Source of the DNA: Geoglobus ahangari
GTDB taxonomy: Archaea > Halobacteriota > Archaeoglobi > Archaeoglobales > Archaeoglobaceae
Direction: 5' to 3'
Length of the DNA: 64,000 bases
NCBI RefSeq assembly: GCF_001006045.1
Contig: NZ_CP011267.1
Location: forward strand, 1,116,001 to 1,180,000
Shown here: piece by piece, positions 16,181-25,337 of the stretch
Layout of the letters: the number at the start of each line of letters is the position of its first letter
How positions within the stretch are numbered: position 1 is the first letter of the stretch
Made by a program: the position numbers and the translations under genes
Notes under the pieces: generated by a model
Databases searched by the model: none
What the model saw: the letters and a program-made list of their open reading frames with translations, nothing else
Told to the model about the DNA's origin: nothing

Positions 16181-18342
16181 TGGTGAGGCAGAGGTATTTT
16201 GCCCTGATTGTTCTCGTTTTGGCGATTGCTCTGGCTGGCTGCGCTCAGAAGGAGGCTTCGAGTGCTGAGAATGCCGGGATGGCGACGATCACCGACCTCA
16301 TGGGCAGGGAGGTGCACGTGAAGGTTCCGGTGGAGAGGGTGGTCATAACGTTCAACGTGGAGGAGTACGTTGCTGTTGGTGGGGAAGATGCGTTGAAGAA
16401 GGTCGTTGGATGGAGCAAGTACTACTGGGAGGGCAGAAGGCCGACCGTGTGGAACGCGTACCTCCAGAAGTACCCGTGGATAGACGAGATTCCGGACGTT
16501 GGCTATCCGTGGAAGGGCACGTTCAGCGCTGAGAAGGTAATCGAGCTGAAGCCGGACGTTGTGATAATGTCGAAGGATCAGTACAAGTACGTGAAGGAGG
16601 ATTTGGAAAAGCTCGAGAAGGCCGGGATTCCGGTTGTTTTCATAGACTACTACGAGCCGTTTAACGTTACGACTCACTCCAAGAGCACGATGCTTCTCGG
16701 CATCCTTCTGGGCAAGGAGAAGAGGGCGAAGGAACTTGTCGAGTACTACAAGTCTCAGGTGGACGAGGTGCTGAAAAGGCTCAAGAAGGTTGAGGACAGG
16801 CCCAAGGTTCTCCTCCTCGGGAAGGGGTGGACGACCTACGGTAGGGATCACTACAGGGGTAAGATGATCGAGTTTGCCGGAGGAGAGAACATAGCGGCGA
16901 AGGTCGTGGAGAAGTCTGGGGAGATCAGCCCCGAGTACGTGCTCGAGGAGAACCCCGACGTGGTGATATTCATAGGGAAGAAGGGGTGGAACGTCGATCT
17001 CGGGTACGGGATCGAGAGAGAAAAGGCGGAGGAGATGCTCAGGGAGCTGATAAACAGACCGGGCTGGGAGAACCTGAACGCGGTGAAGAACGGCAGGGTT
17101 TATGCGATACACATCTACTTTGTCCACGGCCACATCTACGACTTCGTGGCGCTGCAGTACTTCGCAAAGTGGCTCCACCCTGAGCTATTCAGCGATCTCG
17201 ACCCCGAAAAGTCGTGGGAGGAGTTCCACGAGAAGTTCCTGCCGGTGAAGTACAGCGGAACTTGGGCTGTGAGCCTCGAGAGCCCGAAAGCCGAGAGGGT
17301 GATAAAGGTCACGGATCTCGCTGGGAGGACGGTTGAGGTGAAGGTTCCGGTGAGCAGGGTCGTCCTTCTATACGGCCTTGAGGACTACGCTGCAGTTGGG
17401 GGCGAAGAGGCTCTCAACAAGCTCGTAGGGCTGAATTCATGGAGGTACAAGAAGTACAGGCCGGACTGGTGGCAGGGATGGATCGAGAACTACCCGTGGC
17501 TTGCCGAGTTACCCGATGTAGGGCAGCCGGGCAAGACGTTCGAGGTTGAGCAGGTTCTGAAGCTCAATCCCGATGTGGTCATAGCCGACAGGTCCATGCT
17601 CAAGTACATGGACGAGGATCTTAAGAGGCTCGAGAAGGCGGGAATCCCCGTGGTATTCACGGACTACTTCCCGCACAGCAGCAACGTCACCGAGCTCTTT
17701 GATGAGGTCAACAGGAGCACGATGCTTCTCGGCACATTGCTCGGAAAGGAGGAGAGGGCGAGGGAGCTCGTTCAGTTCTTCAGAGAGCAGGTGAGCTCCG
17801 TCGTTGAAAAAGCTCAGGATGCCGAGAACAGGCCCAAGGCGATCGTGTTTGCCACGTGGTCGGAGTGGAGAGCCTACGGTAAGGAGGGGATGTACAACCA
17901 CTGGATAGACATGGCGGGTGGAAGGAACATAGCCGCCGAGGTTGTGAGCGGGGCGAGCGGAGACGTGAACCCCGAGTTCGTCCTCGAGCAGAATCCGGAC
18001 GTGATAGTGTTCACGTGCAACAACAACTTCCCAAGCGGGCAGAGGGTGGCGATAGGATACACGGTTGACAGCGATGCGGAGGCAAAGGCGGCTCTCAGGG
18101 AGCTGATAAACAGACCGGGCTGGGAGAACCTGAACGCGGTGAAGAACGGCAGGGTGTACATAGTTCACCACGGACTCTCTCACGGGCACATATTCGAGTT
18201 CGCATGCCTGCAGTACATTGCCAAGTGGCTGCATCCCGAGCTGTTCGGCAATCTGAACCCGGAGGGAAGTCTGAAGGAGTTTTACGAGAGGTTCATGCCC
18301 TTGCCGTACAGGGGAGTTTGGGCCACGAGCATCGGAGGATGA
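16180..18342 (+). CDS. tandem-duplicated substrate-binding lipoprotein (FecB/BtuF family)
   Basis: 720 residues. A hydrophobic signal (FALIVLVLAIALAGC) with a lipobox LAGC is followed by two complete class III binding domains of about 350 residues each. They begin 'TDLMGREVHVKVPVERVV' and 'TDLAGRTVEVKVPVSRVV' and both end in the same 'LINRPGWENLNAVKNGRVY' segment. Normal members have one such domain, so this is an internal duplication. A 62-bp stretch (17038-17099 and 18094-18155) is identical in both halves although the rest has diverged. It delivers iron-chelate or corrinoid to the permease that follows. ATG 16180 overlaps the methyltransferase stop; the permease starts three bases after this stop. 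Confidence 0.88.
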   Translation: MVRQRYFALIVLVLAIALAGCAQKEASSAENAGMATITDLMGREVHVKVPVERVVITFNVEEYVAVGGEDALKKVVGWSKYYWEGRRPTVWNAYLQKYPWIDEIPDVGYPWKGTFSAEKVIELKPDVVIMSKDQYKYVKEDLEKLEKAGIPVVFIDYYEPFNVTTHSKSTMLLGILLGKEKRAKELVEYYKSQVDEVLKRLKKVEDRPKVLLLGKGWTTYGRDHYRGKMIEFAGGENIAAKVVEKSGEISPEYVLEENPDVVIFIGKKGWNVDLGYGIEREKAEEMLRELINRPGWENLNAVKNGRVYAIHIYFVHGHIYDFVALQYFAKWLHPELFSDLDPEKSWEEFHEKFLPVKYSGTWAVSLESPKAERVIKVTDLAGRTVEVKVPVSRVVLLYGLEDYAAVGGEEALNKLVGLNSWRYKKYRPDWWQGWIENYPWLAELPDVGQPGKTFEVEQVLKLNPDVVIADRSMLKYMDEDLKRLEKAGIPVVFTDYFPHSSNVTELFDEVNRSTMLLGTLLGKEERARELVQFFREQVSSVVEKAQDAENRPKAIVFATWSEWRAYGKEGMYNHWIDMAGGRNIAAEVVSGASGDVNPEFVLEQNPDVIVFTCNNNFPSGQRVAIGYTVDSDAEAKAALRELINRPGWENLNAVKNGRVYIVHHGLSHGHIFEFACLQYIAKWLHPELFGNLNPEGSLKEFYERFMPLPYRGVWATSIGG

Positions 18343-18344
18343 GC

Positions 18345-19373
18345 ATGGAGGGAATGTACAGGTCTCTGATCTACAGGAGGGTTCAGTTCCTCCTCACATT
18401 TTTTGTTCTGAGCGTGATCCTTGCGGTTCTCAACCTCACAACCGGCCCAATGAACCTCGGTGTTGGGGATGTTTTGAGCAGCCTGCTGAACCCGGGAACT
18501 GCGCCAAAAGACGTGGTCGTCTGGGAGTACAGGCTGCCGTGGACGCTGACAGCACTGCTCGTCGGTGGGGCTCTTGGACTTGCCGGCCTGCAGATGCAGA
18601 CGATACTGAACAACCCGCTCGCCAGCCCGTACACCCTCGGCGTCTCCGCAGGAGCTGGATTTGGCGCAGCCCTCGCCTACGTTCTCGGGGTGAAGGTAAT
18701 CCCCGCAGTCCCGCCCGAGTTTGTGGTGCCGGTGAATGCCTTCTTCTTCTCCTTCCTGACCTGCATGCTGATCATGTTCATCGGGAAGCTCAGGGGCTTT
18801 ACGAGCGAGACTCTCGTCCTCGGGGGGATTGCGATATCCTTCATGTTCCAGTCCCTGCTCGCCCTGCTGCAGTACTACGCGAGCGAGGAGACGCTGCAGG
18901 CGATAGTCTTCTGGCTCTTTGGAAGTCTAACCAAGGCGAGCCTGCTGAAGGCTCAGGTGATCCTCGCAGTCCTCGTCCCCGTCACCCTGGCCCTCATGCT
19001 CAGGTCTTGGAAGATCACGGCCCTCAGGCTGGGTGAGGAGAAGGCGAGGGCTCTCGGGGTGAACACAGAGGCGATCAGGGTGGAGGTTCTTGTTTATGTT
19101 TCCCTCCTGACATCCATAGCGATCTGCTTCGTGGGGATAATTGGGTTTGTCGGCCTTGTCGCTCCCCACATCGCGAGAATGCTTATCGGGGAGGATCAGA
19201 GGTTCCTGATAATTGGCTCGATACTGTGTGGTGGAGTTGTACTTCTTGGGGGAGCGCTTGTGAGTAAAACAGTTGTTCCGGGGGCGATATTCCCCATAGG
19301 GATAATCACGTCCCTGCTCGGGGTGCCGTTTTTCATGTTCCTCGTCATGAGGGGGAGGAGGCAGATATGGTAG
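18345..19373 (+). CDS. FecCD/BtuC-type ABC transporter permease
   Basis: 342 residues with about ten membrane helices. It carries the FecCD signatures 'RLPWTLTALLVGGALGLAGLQMQ', 'NPLASPYTLGVSAGAGFGAAL' and 'FVGIIGFVGLVAPHIARML', which give the coupling helix that contacts the ATPase. ATG 18345 has GGAGG at 18334-18338; the start at 18339 would overlap that site. The ATPase gene begins 7 bases before this stop. Confidence 0.92.
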   Translation: MEGMYRSLIYRRVQFLLTFFVLSVILAVLNLTTGPMNLGVGDVLSSLLNPGTAPKDVVVWEYRLPWTLTALLVGGALGLAGLQMQTILNNPLASPYTLGVSAGAGFGAALAYVLGVKVIPAVPPEFVVPVNAFFFSFLTCMLIMFIGKLRGFTSETLVLGGIAISFMFQSLLALLQYYASEETLQAIVFWLFGSLTKASLLKAQVILAVLVPVTLALMLRSWKITALRLGEEKARALGVNTEAIRVEVLVYVSLLTSIAICFVGIIGFVGLVAPHIARMLIGEDQRFLIIGSILCGGVVLLGGALVSKTVVPGAIFPIGIITSLLGVPFFMFLVMRGRRQIW

Positions 19374-20149
19374 CTGTAGAGGTGAGGGACGTCTCCTTCA
19401 GGTATGGCTCAAGGAGCGTCCTCGAGGGCGTAAGCTTTTCGGCAGAGGAGGGAGAGGTCACGGCAGTCATAGGCCCGAACGGTGCCGGAAAGACGACTCT
19501 GCTCAAGATGGTGGCCGGACTTGAAAGGCCAACGTCCGGTAGTGTTCTTCTGGACGGCACTGATGTTAGGGAGATGGGCAGGGAGGAGGTGACGAGGATC
19601 GTCAGCTACCTGCCTCAGGAGAACGTGATACCGGGGATAATGACTGTTTACGAGGTCGTGCTGCTCGGGAGAATTCCGTACCTCACGTGGAGGGTGAAGA
19701 ATCGCGACCTACAGGTGGTGGACAGGGTTCTTGCTGAGCTGGGAATGGAGAGCTACGCGGAGAGGCTCGCGAACCAGCTCAGCGGTGGGGAGAGGCAGAT
19801 GGTTCTGATCGCCCAGGCCCTCGTGAGGGAGCCGAGGGTTTTGCTGCTGGATGAGCCGGTATCGAACCTCGACATAAGGAACCAGCTCGAGATACTGGAG
19901 CTCGTCAGAAGGGTGACGGAAGAGCGCGGAGTTACGACGATCGTGATACTCCACGACCTGAATCTGGCCGCAAGATACGCGGACAGGCTCGTGGTCCTCA
20001 ACCGCGGCAAAGTGTATGCGAGCGGAGCTCCGAGGGAGGTGCTCACGACAGACCTGCTGCCAGAGGTTTACGGTGTGGAGGGCAGGGTTGAGGTTGGAGA
20101 GCACATACACGTCCTCCCCGTGAAGCCCATTAAGAACGGGGCGAGGTAG
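19367..20149 (+). CDS. ABC transporter ATPase, FecE/BtuD family
   Basis: 260 residues. Walker A GPNGAGKTT, Q-loop (YLPQENV), ABC signature LSGGERQM, Walker B VLLLDEPVSNLD and switch His (ILHDLNLAARYADR) are all present and in order. It powers the FecCD-type importer encoded just upstream. The gene ends directly against the end of the convergent pcm gene. Adjacency to cobY and cobS on the other strand makes corrinoid uptake a reasonable guess, but iron-siderophore uptake is equally compatible. Confidence 0.93.
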   Translation: MVAVEVRDVSFRYGSRSVLEGVSFSAEEGEVTAVIGPNGAGKTTLLKMVAGLERPTSGSVLLDGTDVREMGREEVTRIVSYLPQENVIPGIMTVYEVVLLGRIPYLTWRVKNRDLQVVDRVLAELGMESYAERLANQLSGGERQMVLIAQALVREPRVLLLDEPVSNLDIRNQLEILELVRRVTEERGVTTIVILHDLNLAARYADRLVVLNRGKVYASGAPREVLTTDLLPEVYGVEGRVEVGEHIHVLPVKPIKNGAR

Positions 20150-20800
20150 TCAGTCCTCAAACCCCTCCTCACCTATAAGCGGAACGAACCTGACAGCCCC
20201 CCAGCTCCTCTTTTTCACCCTCCCGTACTCGTCCTTGTCCACCACGTACAGGTGCTGGACGAAGTCCCCCACGGGGATAACCATCCTCCCTCCGTTTTTG
20301 AGCTGGGCGAGCAGCTTGACCGGAATTTTCGGAGCGCTTGCGGTGACGTAGATCTTGTCGTATGGAGCGAGCTCCTCGTAGCCAACACTACCATCTCCCA
20401 CAACAACCTTTATGTTGTCGTAGCAGAGGGACTCGTAGATCTTCTTGGCCGTCTCAGCAAGCTCCGGAATCCTCTCCACCGTCACGACCAGCCCCTCTTC
20501 GCCTACAATCCTCGACACAACCGCGGCGTGATAGCCACTCCCGGTTCCGACCTCAAGAACCCTCTCCCCCTCCTTCAGGTCGAGCAGATCGCACATGATC
20601 GCGACCATGTGGGGGGCGCTTATCGTTTGCCCGTAGCCTATCGGCAGAGGGTAGTCGTTGTATGCCTCCCTTCTCATGTGAGGTGGGACGAACAGGTGCC
20701 TCGGAACCTCGAGCATGGCCTTCGCTACCTTCTCCGAGATTTTCAGCTCGTCCTTGAGCCTCTCCACCATCCTCTTTCTTCTCTCAAAGTACTCGTCCAT
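20150..20800 (-). CDS. pcm: protein-L-isoaspartate O-methyltransferase
   Basis: 216 residues. Motif I is EVGTGSGYHAAVVSRIVG, preceded by the family-specific 'LPIGYGQTISAPHMVAIMCD', and 'KIYVTASAPKIP' lies near the substrate pocket. The enzyme methylates isoaspartyl residues so that damaged proteins can be repaired, which matters for a thermophile. It overlaps the 3' end of the cobY-like gene by 17 bases, so it is last in a cobS-cobY-pcm operon. Confidence 0.93.
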   Translation of the reverse strand: MDEYFERRKRMVERLKDELKISEKVAKAMLEVPRHLFVPPHMRREAYNDYPLPIGYGQTISAPHMVAIMCDLLDLKEGERVLEVGTGSGYHAAVVSRIVGEEGLVVTVERIPELAETAKKIYESLCYDNIKVVVGDGSVGYEELAPYDKIYVTASAPKIPVKLLAQLKNGGRMVIPVGDFVQHLYVVDKDEYGRVKKRSWGAVRFVPLIGEEGFED

Positions 20801-21305
20801 CTCTCAGCCTCTCCAGATCGCCGGGCGTGTCTATGTTGATAACTCTGCTCTCCTCAATAATGAACTTTTCCTCCCTCTGCTCCCCCAGCGCGGGGTCGAA
20901 GGCGTTTATGCCCACCCTCCTGCCGCTCGGAAACACGGCAGACATTGCCGGGGAGGATGAGGTGAGGTAAGCTCTCAGAAACCTGAGGATGATCCCTCTT
21001 TCCCGGAAGTACAGGTCGGAGTTCACGTTCAGGACCGGCTCGAGAATGCGGTACTCGAAAACAGCCTGACGGAGGTCGTGCATGTACCCTCCTCCATCGG
21101 CCCTGAACACCTCCAGCCCCATCTCCCTGAGAAACCTCTCTGTCTCTGGTGTGAATGGGGAGGTGACGAACACAGTCTCGAGCCCGGCCAGCTCGAGCTC
21201 CTCCATTACGCCCTCAACAAGCCTTTTCCCGCCCACGGAAATCATGGGCTTCTCCACGAATCCCAGCCTGCTGCCCCTTCCGCCGCACATCACTATGGCG
21301 AGCAT
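20784..21305 (-). CDS. cobY: adenosylcobinamide-phosphate guanylyltransferase (CobY type)
   Basis: About 173 residues of the nucleotidyltransferase fold. N-terminal 'AIVMCGGRGSRLGFVEKPMISVGGKRLVE' matches the GGxGxRxG...K loop that binds GTP. It is short and lacks a CobU P-loop, as expected for the archaeal replacement CobY, which transfers GMP to adenosylcobinamide phosphate. It overlaps cobS by 13 bases and pcm by 17. ATG 21305 is preferred over GTG 21311. Confidence 0.82.
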   Translation of the reverse strand: MLAIVMCGGRGSRLGFVEKPMISVGGKRLVEGVMEELELAGLETVFVTSPFTPETERFLREMGLEVFRADGGGYMHDLRQAVFEYRILEPVLNVNSDLYFRERGIILRFLRAYLTSSSPAMSAVFPSGRRVGINAFDPALGEQREEKFIIEESRVINIDTPGDLERLRDGRVL

Positions 21306-22000
21306 GCCCACACACCGATTACAGCCAGAAATATCAGGCAGTTCGTCGCACCAACCACGTCTCCGTTTATCCCCCCAAACCTCCTGTCCGCATAGACCTT
21401 CATCGCCAGAAGGGTCAGCAGGTACGCTGCGAGCGAGAGTGCGGTTTGCTGGAGAAACTCCATGCCTATGAGCAGGGCGATGCTTAGAGTTACTGCATAA
21501 GACGCGTAATCCCGCCTTCTCGCATGCCTCACGAACTCCGAGACCATCCCCTCCCAGAGCGGCCTTGAGGAGAGCATCAGGTGGAGCATGCCCTGCTTGG
21601 CAAGGCTCTGGGAGAGGACAAGCGCGGGAACGACTCTGGCTGGGTCAATTCGGGTGAAAAACAGTGTGAGCAGGATTATGTAGAGCGCCACAGCCACAGT
21701 CCCCCCGGTTCCTGTGTTCAGGTCTTTCAAGGCTTTGAGCTTCCTGCTCTCTGGGGCGAAGTATGCGTCGAAGAAGTCCGAAAGCCCGTCAACGTGGTTG
21801 ATCCCCTCAACGCCCAGATAGACAACCACGATGAGGAACCCGAGTCCGTAAAGGGAGAGAGGGTAGCCAGCCATCCCGACAATCGCACCCAGAATCGCGC
21901 CAATTGCGGGCATGATGTAGAGGTTCCTTGTCAGGTCCTCAAACTCCCCTCCTGCCCGTATCGTTGAGAAGAAGCTGATGCCCGCTCTTAGCGATTTCAC
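21293..22000 (-). CDS. cobS: adenosylcobinamide-GDP ribazoletransferase (cobalamin synthase)
   Basis: 235-residue membrane protein. It has the CobS signature 'EGINHVDGLSDFFDAYFAP' with the metal-binding aspartates and the N-terminal 'AGISFFSTIRAGG' (usually FxTRxP). It joins AdoCbi-GDP and alpha-ribazole in the last step of cobalamin assembly, which follows the CobY reaction. GTG 22000 lies about 25 bases below TTTAATAT (22026-22016), giving a leaderless transcript. Divergent from the next gene. Confidence 0.9.
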   Translation of the reverse strand: MKSLRAGISFFSTIRAGGEFEDLTRNLYIMPAIGAILGAIVGMAGYPLSLYGLGFLIVVVYLGVEGINHVDGLSDFFDAYFAPESRKLKALKDLNTGTGGTVAVALYIILLTLFFTRIDPARVVPALVLSQSLAKQGMLHLMLSSRPLWEGMVSEFVRHARRRDYASYAVTLSIALLIGMEFLQQTALSLAAYLLTLLAMKVYADRRFGGINGDVVGATNCLIFLAVIGVWACSP

Positions 22001-22070
22001 AGTGAGGGGTGAGCGGGAAATATTAAACCCTTACGCAACGGTTTAATAAGCCCGGAGAAGAATTATTGTC

Positions 22071-22280
22071 ATGCTCTCAGGCAACATGCTCAAGGTGCTC
22101 CAGCTCGTCTCGGAAAAGACCATGAACCTGAACGACCTCAGGAAGGCGACGAGGCTGCCGGAGAGAATGCTGAAGGGAATCGTCGACGCTCTCTCCGAAA
22201 AGGGGTACGTTGAGAGCGGTGAGGGTGGAGTTTCCATAACCGATAAGGGCAAGGAGGCGCTGAAGAAGACCCAGCTATGA
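22071..22280 (+). CDS. small winged-helix DNA-binding protein
   Basis: 69 residues that form a single winged helix: helices 'MLKVLQLVSEKTMNLNDL', recognition 'LPERMLKGIVDALSEKGY', wing 'SGEGGVSITDKGKEAL'. No ligand-binding domain is present. The stop overlaps the start of the radical SAM gene (ATGA), so it may regulate or act with that operon. The target is unknown. Confidence 0.7.
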   Translation: MLSGNMLKVLQLVSEKTMNLNDLRKATRLPERMLKGIVDALSEKGYVESGEGGVSITDKGKEALKKTQL

Positions 22281-23422
22281 TAACCGAGTACGAGGTTGGA
22301 GATGAGAAGGTCTTCCTCCTCAGGAGGATAATCGAGGTAAGGATAAAGAAGAACGTTTACGAGAGGCTCAGGAGGAGGCTCAGCAAGGAGGAGATTATCC
22401 AGTTCTCCGAGGAAAAGAGGGTTCTGCACCACACGACGAAGAGGGATCTTTACTACATAACGAGGGAGTCGGGCATCCCGCTTCTGGGGCATGCGGCCTT
22501 CGGCCTCATTGACAGGGGCACAAACCTCATTCAGGTCAGGCCGATTACCGGCTGCAACCTGAACTGCATATTCTGCAGCGTTGATGAAGGCAGAAAGAGC
22601 AGGACGAAGGCCAACGACTTCATAGTCGATCCGGACTACTTGGTTGAGCAGTTCCGTAAGGTCGCGGAGTTTAAGGGCAAGGGCGTGGAGGCTCACATAG
22701 ACGGGCAGGCCGAGCCGTTCCTCTACCCCTACCTCCCCGAGCTTGTGAGGGGGCTCAAGGAGGTCAGGGAGACGGAGGTCGTCTCCATACAGACCAACGG
22801 AACACTGCTGAGCGAAAGTCTGATCGATCAGCTTGAGGGAAGTCTCGACAGAATCAACCTGAGCGTCAGCAGCCTCAACCCGGAGAGGGCTGAGAAGATC
22901 TACGGTGTGAGGTACCCCGTGGAGAAGGTCAGGAGGATCGCAGAATACATAGCTGACAGCAGGATAGACCTGCTGATCGCTCCTGTGTGGCTTCCGGGGA
23001 TAAACGACGAGGACATCCGGGAGATAATCGAGTTCGCCCTCGACATCGGAGCTGGCAAGAGGTGGCCACCCCTTGGAATCCAGAAGTACATACCCTACAA
23101 GGGCGGCAGGAAGGTGAAGAGGGTTATCAGCTTCAAATTCTTCTACGAGAAGCTCAGGGAGCTTGAGAGAGAGTATGGGGTAAAGCTTGTCCTGAGCCCG
23201 AAGGACTTTGGAATTGAGAAGAGGAGAAGGTATCCATCAAAAATCAGAAAGGGAGAGGTTTACTCGGCGAAAATAGTGGTGGATGGAAGGGGATTTGGCG
23301 AGAAGATCGCTGTTGTCGGAGACAGGGTTGTAACGGTTCTGACTGACAGGGATGTTGGAGAGCACGTGAGGTTCAGGATAGTCAGGGCGAAGGACGGGAT
23401 ATATCTGGGGGAGGAGGTATGA
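22277..23422 (+). CDS. radical SAM protein with C-terminal TRAM-like domain
   Basis: 381 residues. The radical SAM cluster motif is C93-x3-C97-x2-C100 (GCNLNCIFCSVDEG). Conserved downstream elements are 'HIDGQAEPFLYPYLPELV' and 'SIQTNGTLLSESL'. The last 60 residues ('GEVYSAKIVVDGRGFGEKIAVV') resemble a TRAM/OB RNA-binding domain. This suggests modification of an RNA or another large substrate, though the reaction is not identifiable. It overlaps the small wHTH gene and the ASCH gene by four bases each, so the three are one operon. Confidence 0.8.
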   Translation: MITEYEVGDEKVFLLRRIIEVRIKKNVYERLRRRLSKEEIIQFSEEKRVLHHTTKRDLYYITRESGIPLLGHAAFGLIDRGTNLIQVRPITGCNLNCIFCSVDEGRKSRTKANDFIVDPDYLVEQFRKVAEFKGKGVEAHIDGQAEPFLYPYLPELVRGLKEVRETEVVSIQTNGTLLSESLIDQLEGSLDRINLSVSSLNPERAEKIYGVRYPVEKVRRIAEYIADSRIDLLIAPVWLPGINDEDIREIIEFALDIGAGKRWPPLGIQKYIPYKGGRKVKRVISFKFFYEKLRELEREYGVKLVLSPKDFGIEKRRRYPSKIRKGEVYSAKIVVDGRGFGEKIAVVGDRVVTVLTDRDVGEHVRFRIVRAKDGIYLGEEV

Positions 23423-23952
23423 AGCACCTCGAGTTCAAGGGCAAGTACCTTCAGAAGCTCCTGAGCGGTGAGAAGAGGGCGACGATAAGAAAGAGAGTCT
23501 ATGTCAAACCCGGAGAGCTCGTTTACGTTCACTGCGGTGGGAATATAGTGGGCAGGGCGAGGATAAAGGACGTGAGGGAGATCGGGCTGGACGAGATTGA
23601 TGAAGAGGTTGCGAGGAAGGAGGGATTTGAGTCCGTCGAGGAGCTCGTGGCGGAGCTGAGGGGGTACTACTCGGACAGGGACAGGCTGTACCTTATCGAG
23701 TTCGACTTTGAGCCGTTCGAGAAGCCGCTTGACCCGGCGGAGATGTACTACGAGAACGACGACCTTATCGAGATTGCGAGGAAGGCTGTGGATAGCGATG
23801 TTCTGAGCGAGGAGGAGAAGGAGGTGCTCAGGCTGTTCCTGAAGACGGGAAGCATAAGGAAAACGGCTTTCAGGCTCGGCGGGCTCAGCAGGAGGGGTGT
23901 AGTTAGAGAAGCGCTGAGGAAGGCCAGAAAGATAGTTAACGAACAAAAATGA
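23419..23952 (+). CDS. ASCH-domain protein with C-terminal helix-turn-helix
   Basis: 177 residues. The N-terminal ASCH (PUA-like) domain reads '[22 protein letters not shown]...[13 protein letters not shown]...GRARIKDV', the fold linked to RNA or modified-nucleoside binding. The last 50 residues ('[21 protein letters not shown]') look like a helix-turn-helix. Translationally coupled to the radical SAM gene, so the pair may act on a shared nucleic acid. Confidence 0.78.
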   Translation: MKHLEFKGKYLQKLLSGEKRATIRKRVYVKPGELVYVHCGGNIVGRARIKDVREIGLDEIDEEVARKEGFESVEELVAELRGYYSDRDRLYLIEFDFEPFEKPLDPAEMYYENDDLIEIARKAVDSDVLSEEEKEVLRLFLKTGSIRKTAFRLGGLSRRGVVREALRKARKIVNEQK

Positions 23953-23986
23953 AAAAACTTTAATAATTTCTCCCGGAACTCAGGCC

Positions 23987-24640
23987 ATGAACCTGATTCT
24001 TCTCGGTCCTCCGGGTGCTGGAAAGGGCACGCAGGCAAAGAGAATTGTGGAGAAGTACGGCATTCCCCAGATCTCCACCGGGGACATGTTCAGAGAGGCG
24101 GTTGCTAAGGGGACAGAGCTCGGAAAGAAGGCAAAGGAGTACATGGACAGGGGAGAGCTCGTTCCCGACGAGATTGTTATCGGAATCGTCAGGGAAAGGC
24201 TCTCACAGCCAGACTGCGAGAAGGGGTTCATACTGGACGGATTCCCGAGGACGATAAAGCAGGCTGAGGCCCTCGACGAGATGCTCGACGACATGGGCAA
24301 GAAAATCGATGCTGTCATTAACATAGTCGTCCCTGACGAGGAGATACTGAAGAGGATCGTCTACAGGAGGGTCTGCAAGGAGTGCGGGGCTGTGTACAAC
24401 CTGATCTACAGCCCGCCAAAGCAGGACGGCATCTGCGACAAGTGCGGTGGCGAGCTGTACCAGAGGGACGACGATAAGGAGGAAACTGTTAAGGAGAGGC
24501 TGAGGGTCTACAAGGAGCAGACCGAGCCGCTGATAAACTACTACAGCCAGAAGGAGGTAATCTACAACATAGACGGCACAAAGGACATCGAGGAGGTCTG
24601 GAAGCAGATAGAGAGCGTGCTCGAGAAGATCAGATCCTGA
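23987..24640 (+). CDS. adk: adenylate kinase
   Basis: 217 residues, long-form adenylate kinase. P-loop GPPGAGKGT at residues 7-15, 'QISTGDMFR' for AMP binding, '[10 protein letters not shown]', and a zinc LID domain with CKECG and CDKCG. It catalyses ATP + AMP to 2 ADP. It has its own TATA-like sequence (TTTAATAAT, about 23960) and ends 11 bases inside the convergent hydrolase gene. Confidence 0.95.
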   Translation: MNLILLGPPGAGKGTQAKRIVEKYGIPQISTGDMFREAVAKGTELGKKAKEYMDRGELVPDEIVIGIVRERLSQPDCEKGFILDGFPRTIKQAEALDEMLDDMGKKIDAVINIVVPDEEILKRIVYRRVCKECGAVYNLIYSPPKQDGICDKCGGELYQRDDDKEETVKERLRVYKEQTEPLINYYSQKEVIYNIDGTKDIEEVWKQIESVLEKIRS

Positions 24641-25337
24641 TCGTCTCCACCTCTTCGCCCTCCCTTTTTTCCGAGACCCACCTGTAAGCGAGCTCTATCA
24701 CCTTCTCCGACCTTCTCAGGAAGTGACCTCCGTTCTCAACTCTCACGAACTTCTTCGGTCTCTTTGAGTACCTGAATATTCTCTCTCCCTGATCGAACGG
24801 CACCACCTCGTCGTCAATTGCGTGGACGACAAGCACATCCTTCTTCGGCCTGACGCTCGATGGTGCTATGCTCTGGAACTCCTCCACGAACCTCCTGCGA
24901 AACGTCTCGTAGTCCCTTATGCCCCTCAGCGTCCCCTTGAGCAGGGCGTTCGAGTATATCTCCCTGAGCATCCCCTCGCTGAACATGTCAGGGCTGAAGG
25001 GGGAGGAGATTATGCTGTAGCTCTCAGCATTTTCAAAAGCGTACGCTACAGCGCCCCCCATGCTGAAGCCAACCACGTGCACCTCATCGAAGTTCTCCGC
25101 GATGCTCTCAAGATCCTCAAGCCAGGAGATGAGGCTGAAGCTTCCCTGACTCTTCCCCGTACCGGAAAAATCGAACACGACTGCCGGAATACCTCTCTTG
25201 GAAAAAAACTCTGCCAGACTGTCGTAGCTCTTGTCTATTGCAGATCCCGGCTCGTATGGCAGTCCGTGGCAGATTATGACAGCCCTGTCGACGTTAATTC
25301 TTACGTAGTTCCTTCCCAAGTTTATGTCGAGCTTCAT
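24630..25337 (-). CDS. alpha/beta hydrolase (serine hydrolase)
   Basis: 235 residues. The nucleophile elbow is GFSMGG (Ser92), the acid Asp is in [14 protein letters not shown] and the His in [10 protein letters not shown], so the triad is complete. '[16 protein letters not shown]' is the usual strand before the lid. Esterase or peptidase-like with unknown substrate. Its start overlaps the stop of the HTH regulator by four bases, so the two form an operon. Confidence 0.8.
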   Translation of the reverse strand: MKLDINLGRNYVRINVDRAVIICHGLPYEPGSAIDKSYDSLAEFFSKRGIPAVVFDFSGTGKSQGSFSLISWLEDLESIAENFDEVHVVGFSMGGAVAYAFENAESYSIISSPFSPDMFSEGMLREIYSNALLKGTLRGIRDYETFRRRFVEEFQSIAPSSVRPKKDVLVVHAIDDEVVPFDQGERIFRYSKRPKKFVRVENGGHFLRRSEKVIELAYRWVSEKREGEEVETIRI

